Assembly: GCF_000577895.1 (NCBI RefSeq)
Contig: NZ_HG917868.1
Coordinates: 1,364,001 to 1,428,000, forward strand
From: Clostridium bornimense
Lineage (GTDB): Bacteria; Bacillota; Clostridia; Clostridiales; Clostridiaceae
DNA: 64,000 nt
Reading direction: 5' to 3'
In this document: positions 27,306 to 35,808 of the stretch, piece after piece
Position numbering within the stretch: position 1 is the stretch's first letter
Layout of the letters: the number at the start of each line of letters is the position of its first letter
Notes under the pieces: generated by a model
What the model saw: the letters and a program-made list of their open reading frames with translations, nothing else
What the model was told of the DNA's origin: nothing
The model's database searches: none
Program-made: the position numbers and the translations under genes

Positions 27306-27696
27306 GGTTAAAAATCAGATAAAATTTCAGAATAATAATAAAGCTCCCCAAAAATATCAGGCATAAAACAGTCTTACAACATCTTTTCTTTTTCCAATTT
27401 TATATCAAACTTATGTTTCACTTTCAATACAATCCGTCCAATTTATTGCGCTTATTCTTACACTAATTCTATCAAGCCTCTTCTTTTTCTTGCTCTTGCT
27501 CCCCTCTCTTTCCACTCTACCTTAATCCTTATATTTCAAGGCTTCGCGTCGGTTTTCTCTCTTCTTTCTCTTGCCTCGAATCTATATTTTCTGAGGCAAA
27601 TGAATAAAAACATGAATAGCTACAGGAATAAATCCTTGCAAGCTTTTCATGCTTTTAACTTGAAATTTCATTTGATTTTTATCTTGATTTAGACGC

Positions 27697-27738
27697 AAAA
27701 AAGCCCCGCATTTTGTTCTTAAGAACTCCCTGCGGGGC
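27697..27738 (-). terminator. GC-rich terminator of the ABC-3C operon region
   Basis: GCCCCGCA (27703-27710) and TGCGGGGC (27731-27738) pair; an inner palindrome GTTCTTAAGAAC extends the structure. On the minus strand it is followed by TTTTTT. It is the first strong stop signal after the minus-strand ABC-3C genes. Confidence 0.85.
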
Positions 27739-27845
27739 GTATTCCCTATCTATTTTTCCCGAACTTTTTTATGACGTTGGGGAGGTTTTTTATTAGATGG
27801 GGATTTTTTTTATTATCATACATAGATTCGATTTAATATTCATAT

Positions 27846-27983
27846 CTAAATTAATAATCTTTTATAATGTATTGGATTTATACCTTGCTCAATTCCCAAT
27901 TCCTTCGTTACGCCAATTCCATAATAACCATAATAATTAATATGATTGTTAATTTTTAATAACGAAATATAACAAAAACATAC
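27846..27983 (-). pseudogene. remnant of an AbiGi-like abortive infection gene
   Basis: The minus strand reads VCFCYISLLKINNHINYYGY, then YGIGVTKELGIEQGINPIHY and KRLLI before a stop. VCFCDI.L followed by H...YG.YGIG..KEWG...G.NPV.Y is, from knowledge of the family, the hallmark of AbiGi (Abi_GI) phage-resistance proteins. A stop lies directly upstream and everything else is lost. Confidence 0.55.
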
Positions 27984-28022
27984 TTAACAGTATACTTTAT
28001 AAAATTTCAATATATATACCTA

Positions 28023-30539
28023 TTAAAGTACCCTCTCATATCTTCCTTGACCTTGAAAATTATAATTACATATTGGAATATTAAAACTTTTGATTTTATG
28101 CATTATCAATTTTTCTAAATCATTGTCACAAGTAGAAATAATTAATTGATCAATAAATCTCTCATCTTCATCATTTTCTAATTCAAACCTAATTAAATCA
28201 ATAAATGATATTATATTTAAATCGTCCATTGTTTGTATTGGTTCATCCATTAAATAACACTTCAAGTTACCATCATTTAACAACGCCTTAGATAAAAAAA
28301 TAGATATTGAAAGTGTTGAAAGTTGACCTGCACTTAAAATATTTCCAAATGGAAGTGGTTTATCGTTTGAATCTATAATTTCCAACTCAGATAATTTTTG
28401 TCCATTCCCTCTCTTTAATCTTATTTCTTTTATATTTGTATTTCTCGTAATTTTACGATATATCTTATCCAATGGTTCTGCTATTCTTTCTATTTCTTTC
28501 TTTTCATTATCTTTGATTGTTTTATTAACTTCCTTTATAATACTCTTTAATTTAGTCACTTGCTTTTCTATATCACCAATTTCTTTTTGTTTCTCTTTCT
28601 CAATTTTTTGAAATTCAATAATTTGCTGATAAACATTATTTTTATTAATTAAACAATTAATGAACTTACATATATTCAGTTTAGTTTCTATATTTTTCAA
28701 ATCCTCCTCTTCAATATTTACTTCTGATATGTTTTCTAACTTTATATTTTGATTTTCAAATTCTTTAATGATCTTAGTTAATAATTTTACCTGCTCATCT
28801 ATATTGAGTGTAGCATATCCCTTTAATCTTTCTTTAAATTTTTCTATAGAAGGTAAATCAAGCATTTCTAAACTGTTTATTGTTTGTTCCTCGCAAGAAC
28901 TATCAATTTTCAACCCTTTAATTTCTTGCTCATAGAATAATTTTTGTATTAAAATTTTCTCTTTATTAATATCACTCATATTTAGTAACATACATATACT
29001 GTATATATTATCCAATTCTTTATTTAACTCCAAAATGTCGTCATAATATTTAATCAACTCTTGAAATTTTGATGTTAATAAACCACTAACTTTTTTTAAT
29101 ATATTGTTATTTTCCATTTCTATAGTTTTAATTTTTTTTATAATTTCTTGTCTTTCTATATCTTTTTCACCTAAAAAAGTTTTTGCAATAGTACCTATTT
29201 CACTATTTTTGAATTCTTCACTTCCACATACAGGGCATTTATTGTTTGCATTTCTATACTCTTTTAATGTATCAGTATTATCTATTATATACCTCATTAC
29301 GAGCATAACAGGGCTATTTGTATCATATAATGATTTTCTTTCATTGTACAAACTTTTCTTATCTAAATTACTTTTTATATTGTTTTTATATTCTAATAAG
29401 ATCTTTATATTACCCTTACCTATAAACTCCTTTATTTTGTCTTCTTGAATTATTTCATCTAAAATAATCTCTATATTATCTAATGATAATGAATTCTTTA
29501 CCTTATTATAAAGGATTTCACTTTTATCTTTTTCTTCTTTAATTTCTCGAATGTTTATTCCTTTCATTTTTTCAATTATATGCAACTTCGAATTATATTC
29601 ATTTTCTAATTGCTCTAATAATATTAAATTATATTCATACTTTAATTTTGAATTTAATTTTTCTGTATTATCTTTAATTTTCAAATAATATATGCTCTGT
29701 AAAATTGCTATCTGATTGTTTAAATTTTTCTGCGAATCAATATTAGTGTTCTCAATAAATTCATAAGGTGTAACAACTTCTTCATTAAATACTCTATTCT
29801 TAGGGTATTCTTCTCTTAAATCAGAATTTATCCCTTCCATTTCTTTACTTAAATTCTCATATTTATTCCTTTCAGAAATAATTTTCTCCATTTCTTTTTC
29901 TGAATTCAATTTTTCTTCCAATAAATTTTCCTTAATAGTAACTAATCTATCTTTAATAATATTTGCTTCTTTAAATTCTGTGTACAAACAAGAAAATATT
30001 TCATATATCTCTTTTCTTCCTTTTGAATAAAGTTCGACATTTTTATCGTATGAGCATATAAAATTATCATAGAAATTTTCTATCGTATCAATTAGATATG
30101 ATCTCAATTCTTCTCTAATATCTCCATCTTCGCTTTCAATGTCTGGCATGAAATTAAGTTTTAATCCTTCAACTTCACTATCAACTACAATATACTCTCT
30201 TTTTAAATTCATTTCTTTTTCCTTATAAAGTATATTAAGTTTCACATAAATTTCATTGTCTATGCTATTTGTATTTTTAATTAATCCTTTGTCTGAATCC
30301 TGGATTTGTTGTTCTTTTGAAGTAGGACATCTCTTTATGTAATCATTATAAACTCTTTTTACTGTTCCAGTTAAACACCATTCTATAGCCTCTAATAATG
30401 AAGTCTTTCCATACCCATTTGCACCAGATAATAAAATTAAGTTATTGGGTTTATTATTACTTGTAAAATCGAACTGTTTCTCGCCTTCATATCCCCTAAA
30501 ATTTTTAATATAAACCTTCTTAATATATAAATTCTTCAT
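28023..30539 (-). CDS. SMC/Rad50-like ABC ATPase of an ABC-3C defence system
   Basis: 838 aa. Walker A GANGYGKTS at residues 39-47, a long coiled coil, a CPVC zinc-hook-like motif near residue 433 flanked by more coiled coil, then the ABC signature LSAGQLSTLSI and Walker B YLMDEPIQTMDD near residue 760. This is a Rad50/DndD-like DNA-tethering ATPase. It is the last gene of a three-gene array with a small middle protein and a nuclease-like protein, the composition described for ABC three-component (ABC-3C) conflict systems. It presumably senses or moves along invading DNA and licenses the effector. Confidence 0.8.
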   Translation of the reverse strand: MKNLYIKKVYIKNFRGYEGEKQFDFTSNNKPNNLILLSGANGYGKTSLLEAIEWCLTGTVKRVYNDYIKRCPTSKEQQIQDSDKGLIKNTNSIDNEIYVKLNILYKEKEMNLKREYIVVDSEVEGLKLNFMPDIESEDGDIREELRSYLIDTIENFYDNFICSYDKNVELYSKGRKEIYEIFSCLYTEFKEANIIKDRLVTIKENLLEEKLNSEKEMEKIISERNKYENLSKEMEGINSDLREEYPKNRVFNEEVVTPYEFIENTNIDSQKNLNNQIAILQSIYYLKIKDNTEKLNSKLKYEYNLILLEQLENEYNSKLHIIEKMKGINIREIKEEKDKSEILYNKVKNSLSLDNIEIILDEIIQEDKIKEFIGKGNIKILLEYKNNIKSNLDKKSLYNERKSLYDTNSPVMLVMRYIIDNTDTLKEYRNANNKCPVCGSEEFKNSEIGTIAKTFLGEKDIERQEIIKKIKTIEMENNNILKKVSGLLTSKFQELIKYYDDILELNKELDNIYSICMLLNMSDINKEKILIQKLFYEQEIKGLKIDSSCEEQTINSLEMLDLPSIEKFKERLKGYATLNIDEQVKLLTKIIKEFENQNIKLENISEVNIEEEDLKNIETKLNICKFINCLINKNNVYQQIIEFQKIEKEKQKEIGDIEKQVTKLKSIIKEVNKTIKDNEKKEIERIAEPLDKIYRKITRNTNIKEIRLKRGNGQKLSELEIIDSNDKPLPFGNILSAGQLSTLSISIFLSKALLNDGNLKCYLMDEPIQTMDDLNIISFIDLIRFELENDEDERFIDQLIISTCDNDLEKLIMHKIKSFNIPICNYNFQGQGRYERVL

Positions 30540-30549
30540 ATCAAAGCAC

Positions 30550-31071
30550 CTACTTACTTAACAATTCTTTTTTTATTAATTCTAAATCAAAATCTTCTTT
30601 TATAAGCTCTTGATAAATATTATCTGTATGTAAAACTTTTACAAGTTCTTTTTTTAAACTATTAGAATTCACATCACTTTTGCTCAAATTAATCTTATTA
30701 AACGGTAATAAGTCAATGCAGTTCTCATTATCTAAATCTAAGAATATTTTCCTACAAATATGTGAATCTCTTTCAAATTTAAATATATATTTATTAACTT
30801 CATCTCTATTAACTTGTGAAGATTTATATGGAATTAAGAGATTTATATTATATCTTAGAATTTCGTTATCACTCCAATTTTGAAACCAAAGAATTTTTTT
30901 TTGATACTTATCTATTAATTCTACATTGATTAATCCTTCAAATAGTATGTATGCTTCTTTATTATCTTTGATAAACACTTCACTAAATACTTCGGTATCT
31001 CTTCCTATTATTAGTTTAGATTTATTGAAACCATAACTAACCAAAAGTTTTTCTATTTTTATCTTGTCCAT
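30550..31071 (-). CDS. ABC-3C middle-component-like protein
   Basis: 173 aa from the ATG giving MDKIKIEKLLVSYGFNKSKL, preceded by AGAGGTG; the open frame extends further upstream without an RBS. It is soluble, mixed alpha/beta, and lies between the nuclease-like and ATPase genes, overlapping the former by 35 nt and ending 11 nt before the latter. The assignment to the middle component rests on size and position; the sequence alone is not diagnostic to me. Confidence 0.6.
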   Translation of the reverse strand: MDKIKIEKLLVSYGFNKSKLIIGRDTEVFSEVFIKDNKEAYILFEGLINVELIDKYQKKILWFQNWSDNEILRYNINLLIPYKSSQVNRDEVNKYIFKFERDSHICRKIFLDLDNENCIDLLPFNKINLSKSDVNSNSLKKELVKVLHTDNIYQELIKEDFDLELIKKELLSK

Positions 31072-32635
31072 TTTTATTACACCTCTCACAAAATATGCAA
31101 TTAACCTTACTATTATCAAAAGGATTATTTTGATTAAGACATTCCATACATTCTATATAATAATGATTATTATATGGTTCTTTTATATCTACATCCATTT
31201 GTTCTGGCTTACATATATCTAAATCATATACAGTATCTCCAATATCCAAATTATCAAAATACCATACTTTAGGCTTTATATTTGATTTTATTATTCTATC
31301 TAAAATAACTCCATGCTCATATTCAGGATTATCATATGTTTTGGGTAATAACACACACTTTCTTTTTTCATTTGGATGTTCAAATAATATTATTTCAGTT
31401 TGAAAATTCAGCATAATATCAATATTATTTATATCATAAACTTTGTTTTTAACATTATCATCAATAAACTTTAATATTCTTTTAACATATGATTTTAAAT
31501 AAGGTTGTTTCGTAGACAAATACCCATATTCTTCAATTAAGTTGAATTTATAGTATTCTTCCTCACTTACAGTATCCTCCATAGATATAGTATTTACCAA
31601 CTTATACCTATTTGATTTATCCTTTAGCATTAATCCAAGTTCTTCAAATAATTTATCAGCATATTTATAGTAACTATCTTTCAACAACTCCTCTATCTCA
31701 TTATCATCTTTTCCTTCACGTTTTAACTTTGATATGAACTCTTCTATTACCTTTTCTATTGCTTTTATAATATTGGATTTGATTAAATTATAAGCAATGT
31801 TATTTTCATTATTACAAATTTCCTTTATATGAGTTATCACATCACTTATAGTTATCCTTCTAATATCTTTTTTCTTCTTTTTGCTTTGCCACTCATTTAT
31901 TATAAAATTTATTGCAACTGAATAAAGAATATCTGTTTTCTCTTTTTCTGGGAATATTGAAAACTCATCCTTAAACACATCATCTAATCTTTTTTTTATA
32001 AGGTTGATTAAATTTAATCTATTTTCAGTCCAAGAAATAATTAAGCTATTTTTCAAAAAAAATTCTAAATCTTCATCAGAATGATATTTATTTATAACCT
32101 CTATCACTCTTTTTAAATGATTCTCACTATTCTCGCCATCTGATTTATCATCCTCTAATTCACTTATGGCAGCTGTATTTATTGTTTCTATAAAATTATT
32201 TATTACTTTTCTACCTTCTATCTCAATATCTTTTTTACTAAAATCAATTTTTTTAGCAGTACTAAAAAAGATGCCACATTTTATATCTACTTTTTCTGTT
32301 GAACAATTTGATAAATATAAGTAATCATAGTATAAATCAAGAATTACGTCCCAATATTTAAATTCTTTAGTAGTTGATGAATATTTAACTTGTGCTAATC
32401 GAACATATTTTTTATCTAATAAAGTAAAATTCTTTATATAATCTTCAATAACTTCAACTTGATATATTACTTGTATATCTTTATACAATTCATTAAATAA
32501 ATCATCATTTGTACCATGACATAACATATCATATAACGTTAAATCAAACTGATATAAATATCCCCAAATTGAATAATCTGCTTTTCTTTTTATTTCTAAT
32601 TTATCTAAGCTTTCTATACATTCATCAACATTCAT
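31037..32635 (-). CDS. nuclease-like effector/CTD protein of the ABC-3C system
   Basis: 532 aa from the ATG behind AGGGAG. The N-terminal 90 residues fit a DUF4297/Cap4-like PD-(D/E)xK nuclease: GYLYQFDLTLYDML, then EVIEDY (Glu61, Glu64-Asp65) and AQVKYS with the QxK dyad (Gln82, Lys84). A helical middle follows, and the C-terminus has CMEC and CIFCERC, a zinc ribbon. It is the first gene of the array, with a promoter carrying the shared island motif. The predicted role is DNA degradation once the ATPase complex is triggered. Confidence 0.7.
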   Translation of the reverse strand: MNVDECIESLDKLEIKRKADYSIWGYLYQFDLTLYDMLCHGTNDDLFNELYKDIQVIYQVEVIEDYIKNFTLLDKKYVRLAQVKYSSTTKEFKYWDVILDLYYDYLYLSNCSTEKVDIKCGIFFSTAKKIDFSKKDIEIEGRKVINNFIETINTAAISELEDDKSDGENSENHLKRVIEVINKYHSDEDLEFFLKNSLIISWTENRLNLINLIKKRLDDVFKDEFSIFPEKEKTDILYSVAINFIINEWQSKKKKKDIRRITISDVITHIKEICNNENNIAYNLIKSNIIKAIEKVIEEFISKLKREGKDDNEIEELLKDSYYKYADKLFEELGLMLKDKSNRYKLVNTISMEDTVSEEEYYKFNLIEEYGYLSTKQPYLKSYVKRILKFIDDNVKNKVYDINNIDIMLNFQTEIILFEHPNEKRKCVLLPKTYDNPEYEHGVILDRIIKSNIKPKVWYFDNLDIGDTVYDLDICKPEQMDVDIKEPYNNHYYIECMECLNQNNPFDNSKVNCIFCERCNKNGQDKNRKTFG

Positions 32636-32659
32636 CTTTTTTTCTCCCTGCATGTAAAA

Positions 32660-32676
32660 TACTATAGTCAACATTA
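32660..32676 (-). promoter_or_regulatory. shared island promoter motif, site A (ABC-3C operon)
   Basis: TACTATAGTCAACATTA on the plus strand. On the minus strand it lies directly after a TATAAT (with TTTACA 18 bp further up) and 25 nt before the nuclease-like gene's ATG, so it covers the transcription start. Confidence 0.6.
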
Positions 32677-32728
32677 TAGCATTTTTTATGTTATTTTGTA
32701 AATTTTTACTTAACATCCATAATAAAAT

Positions 32729-34183
32729 TTACCTAATTCCTGCCTTTCTCATTACAATCCATTCACTTTCTCCATTGATAGTCACATTTTCTCTTACCCA
32801 CTTAACTCTTCTATCCTGAAATTGCTTAACTGATTCACACTTTTTCTGCAAATACTCTTTTGTCATAGGCATTTTATCTAAGGATTTTTGTAATAAATAT
32901 ATCTTTCCTATTTTCCTTCCAACGGCTCCAACAGTAACTCTCTCTGGTTTTTCCTTGCTATTATAAATAGATTTTACTGCTTTCCTAACTTTACTTAATA
33001 TTTCTTCATCTCTCTTTTGCCAATCAATTCTTTTACTATTCATACAACCATTCTTTTTAGGAGAATTATCAGTAAGCCATTTTCTATCGTATTTGTTCAA
33101 CCATCTATAAGTAGAAAAATCAAGTTTTCTTACAAAACTTATATTCTTATTAGGATATTTTTTTCTTAATTCCAACCACTTTTCTCTAAATATTTTTTTC
33201 TCTTCATCATTTTTATCAGAACGCTTATTATCTTTTCTAACTTCCATATATTCAGAATCAAACAGTTCATCAATATCAATATTTAAATATTCAATCATTA
33301 GCAAATGTTGTATTGGATGAAAACTCTTTCGATGCTTTCTTGTAATAGTTGTTACCCAATTATATTTATCATTTAAGTCAAAACTACAACCTAAAAGAGA
33401 TAAATAATCTTCACTATAGTAACCCTTAAAATCTCTTAATAAATCTTGTTGATAAATTTTTACTCTACTTTCAGCCATTCCTTTTTCTATTAATGATTTT
33501 AAGTAATATTCCCTAAAAAAATTCATTTCTTTAAACTGATATTTTTCATTCATAATTTTATTTAAATTCATAATAAATCTCTCTTGATGCTCTATCATCA
33601 TATTATTAAATCCAACGATGCTTTCATCGTTATTTCCTATGCTAAATTCTAAATTTAAATATTCTTGCCTATTCTTTACTTCAGTAGATTTTTTACAAAT
33701 ATATAATTTACACATATGATTTGGGCATATAAAAATTCCTGGAATCTGATGATTTAAATGCCAGAATGCCTCTCCAAATACACTTCTATCGCTTTTAACA
33801 CATTCTGGGCAATATTTTAACGAGAAATCATTTTTCATTTTATTTCCACACATTCCTAATGAAGCAAATATCAACGATCCGTTCCCATTAGCCATTAAAT
33901 TATATATATAATCTGCCTTTTCCTTTGTTAAAAAGCAAGTATAGTATTTATATAAAGTATTATTAAAAATGATATCATTTGTTGTAAATGAATGATTATT
34001 AGGTATATTTTTTAATAATAAATCAATATTAGCAGGTAGTTCTCTACCTGCTGTTACTGATGTAGTATTAAATAAATCTCTCAATGTATCTTTAGAATTT
34101 AAATTTGCACTATAAATATGATATCGTGAAATAGTGCTATAGAAAGTTTCTCCCTCATATGGTGTAGGAAAAAATGTAGCCAT
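32729..34183 (-). CDS. tniQ: TniQ/TnsD-family target-selection protein
   Basis: 484 aa. The N-terminus FFPTPYEGETFYSTISRYHI is the typical TniQ opening, and a zinc finger is seen as YCPEC (about residue 124) and FICPNHMCKLYIC (about 150). A DNA-binding C-terminal half contains repeated helical segments such as WLNKYDRKWLTDNSP. TniQ/TnsD proteins recognise the chromosomal attachment site and recruit TnsC. Its length is that of site-specific TnsD-like forms rather than the short TniQ of CRISPR-associated elements. It follows tnsC by 2 nt, with AGGAGG-like spacing. Confidence 0.88.
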   Translation of the reverse strand: MATFFPTPYEGETFYSTISRYHIYSANLNSKDTLRDLFNTTSVTAGRELPANIDLLLKNIPNNHSFTTNDIIFNNTLYKYYTCFLTKEKADYIYNLMANGNGSLIFASLGMCGNKMKNDFSLKYCPECVKSDRSVFGEAFWHLNHQIPGIFICPNHMCKLYICKKSTEVKNRQEYLNLEFSIGNNDESIVGFNNMMIEHQERFIMNLNKIMNEKYQFKEMNFFREYYLKSLIEKGMAESRVKIYQQDLLRDFKGYYSEDYLSLLGCSFDLNDKYNWVTTITRKHRKSFHPIQHLLMIEYLNIDIDELFDSEYMEVRKDNKRSDKNDEEKKIFREKWLELRKKYPNKNISFVRKLDFSTYRWLNKYDRKWLTDNSPKKNGCMNSKRIDWQKRDEEILSKVRKAVKSIYNSKEKPERVTVGAVGRKIGKIYLLQKSLDKMPMTKEYLQKKCESVKQFQDRRVKWVRENVTINGESEWIVMRKAGIR

Positions 34184-34185
34184 AA

Positions 34186-35808
34186 TTAAATAACCTCCGC
34201 TAATAAACTATCAAAATCACTTATATAATTATTATTTTTTAATCCACTATATATTGATTGCCCTTCTTTTTTACACTTTTGGGCTATATATCTTATATCA
34301 TTTTCATCACTAATTCTACTTTTAACTTTTTTCAGTCTTGTAGTTTCTTTTATAAATTTCTTCTCTGGCTTCATAAGTAAATTTAACATTGTTCGTGTAA
34401 GCTTATTAATATCTTTTTCTCCTATATCAATAACCTGCTCCAGATACACATTTATTTCATCTTCTTCAAATCCCAATTCTAAAAGCTTAATTGTTACTTC
34501 TTTTTTTAAATCAAAACTTTGTATGTTATTTTTTTCTTCTTTTACCTTTTTAAATTGTTCTATTGTGTTATTTAGATTAATCTGATTTTGTTCATTATTA
34601 ATAAAATTAGATACATCTAATACCATAATATCATTATATAAAGATAACCCTTTACCTCCATTTTTTAATGATTGTAGCATAGGCCTTACCAATTTTAAAT
34701 TTTCATCAGCTACTTTTTTTATTAGCTTAGAAGTAATAGTCTCTTTCCTTGAAGATATGGCTCTTACTTGAGCCATAAAAAATAGTTTAATACAAATATC
34801 TATTATTCCTTGGCATTCATCAAACAATACATTACTTATTTCTTCTGTTAATGGTTGTGGATTTCTAACCCACTGATAGTCCCATAATCCCTCAATTAAT
34901 AATTGCCACTGACTATCTTTTTTTAATCTATCCCATACAAAATCTCCTTGACCTCTACGAGCTTGTCTAAATTCTCCTTGCAATATTGGCATTGCTTTAG
35001 GTGTACCGACCAATATAACTGGAATTGATAAATTAATTAGAGAAACAAAATAATTTAGCATCTTCTCTGAGCCCCCACTTTTGGCCAAACTTAAGTTTTG
35101 TATTTCATCAACGACAAGTAAACCCAATCCAATATTTCTTGCTATTTGATTTATTATAGGCAACATTGCATTTGCTGACAATCTGGCCATACTATATTTT
35201 TCAAAATAATTTGTTGATAATATTCTATCTACACTTGAAAAAAACTCTAAACAAAGTGCTTTAAGTGACCCATCAAATGGACAATCAATCTTTAAATAAG
35301 TTAATTGTGTCATACAAAATGGTTTTTCTTTATATTTTGTATGTAAAATCACTTGAGGTATAGTATTCAATATTTTTGATAACACAGTAGATTTACCCAT
35401 CCCACTTACCCCTATAAGTGAAAAACCATTCGAAGTTGTTACATAATTATTTGTTGTAATTTGTTTATTTAAAATATCTTTATAACCATTATTTAATTCT
35501 TTAATATAATTGGACTTAAGCGGATTTCTCATTACATATCCAGTTCTTATAATTCGTGATATTCTGCTCTCTAATTCCAAATGTACTGGTAATGGTTGAA
35601 AATATTGAAATACCCTCTGAATTAAATGTAATCTAATATGATCATCATAGTTTCTTTCTTCTGTATTAAACTCTGGATAACACGCTATTTTATTTATAAC
35701 ATCTATTTTATTAAATATTGGTGGAAGGGCTTCTATAAAAGGATTCCCTCTATATTCATTAACTAACTGTTCATTATAGTAAGCATCAACAGTAAAATTA
35801 TTATTCAT
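34186..35808 (-). CDS. tnsC: TnsC-family AAA+ ATPase of Tn7-like transposon
   Basis: 540 aa. Walker A GVSGMGKSTVL at about residue 132, Walker B GLLVVDEIQNLS at about 226, sensor-like VILVGTPKAMP and the arginine-rich FRQARRGQGDFVWDRL, all typical of TnsC/TniB. It forms ATP-dependent filaments on target DNA that link TniQ to the transposase. Its start overlaps the tnsB stop by 8 nt, so the two are translationally coupled. Confidence 0.92.
   Translation of the reverse strand: MNNNFTVDAYYNEQLVNEYRGNPFIEALPPIFNKIDVINKIACYPEFNTEERNYDDHIRLHLIQRVFQYFQPLPVHLELESRISRIIRTGYVMRNPLKSNYIKELNNGYKDILNKQITTNNYVTTSNGFSLIGVSGMGKSTVLSKILNTIPQVILHTKYKEKPFCMTQLTYLKIDCPFDGSLKALCLEFFSSVDRILSTNYFEKYSMARLSANAMLPIINQIARNIGLGLLVVDEIQNLSLAKSGGSEKMLNYFVSLINLSIPVILVGTPKAMPILQGEFRQARRGQGDFVWDRLKKDSQWQLLIEGLWDYQWVRNPQPLTEEISNVLFDECQGIIDICIKLFFMAQVRAISSRKETITSKLIKKVADENLKLVRPMLQSLKNGGKGLSLYNDIMVLDVSNFINNEQNQINLNNTIEQFKKVKEEKNNIQSFDLKKEVTIKLLELGFEEDEINVYLEQVIDIGEKDINKLTRTMLNLLMKPEKKFIKETTRLKKVKSRISDENDIRYIAQKCKKEGQSIYSGLKNNNYISDFDSLLAEVI

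Larger units (their letters stand above)
26458..28022. other. gene-poor 1.56-kb boundary region
   Basis: No intact gene. It contains a decayed gene (26657-26963), a dispersed hairpin repeat (27059-27098) and a partial copy near 26550, a pyrimidine-rich compositional outlier (about 27180-27790) with a DnaA box, a GC-rich terminator, and an Abi-gene remnant. It separates chromosomal genes from the defence/mobility island. Confidence 0.7.
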
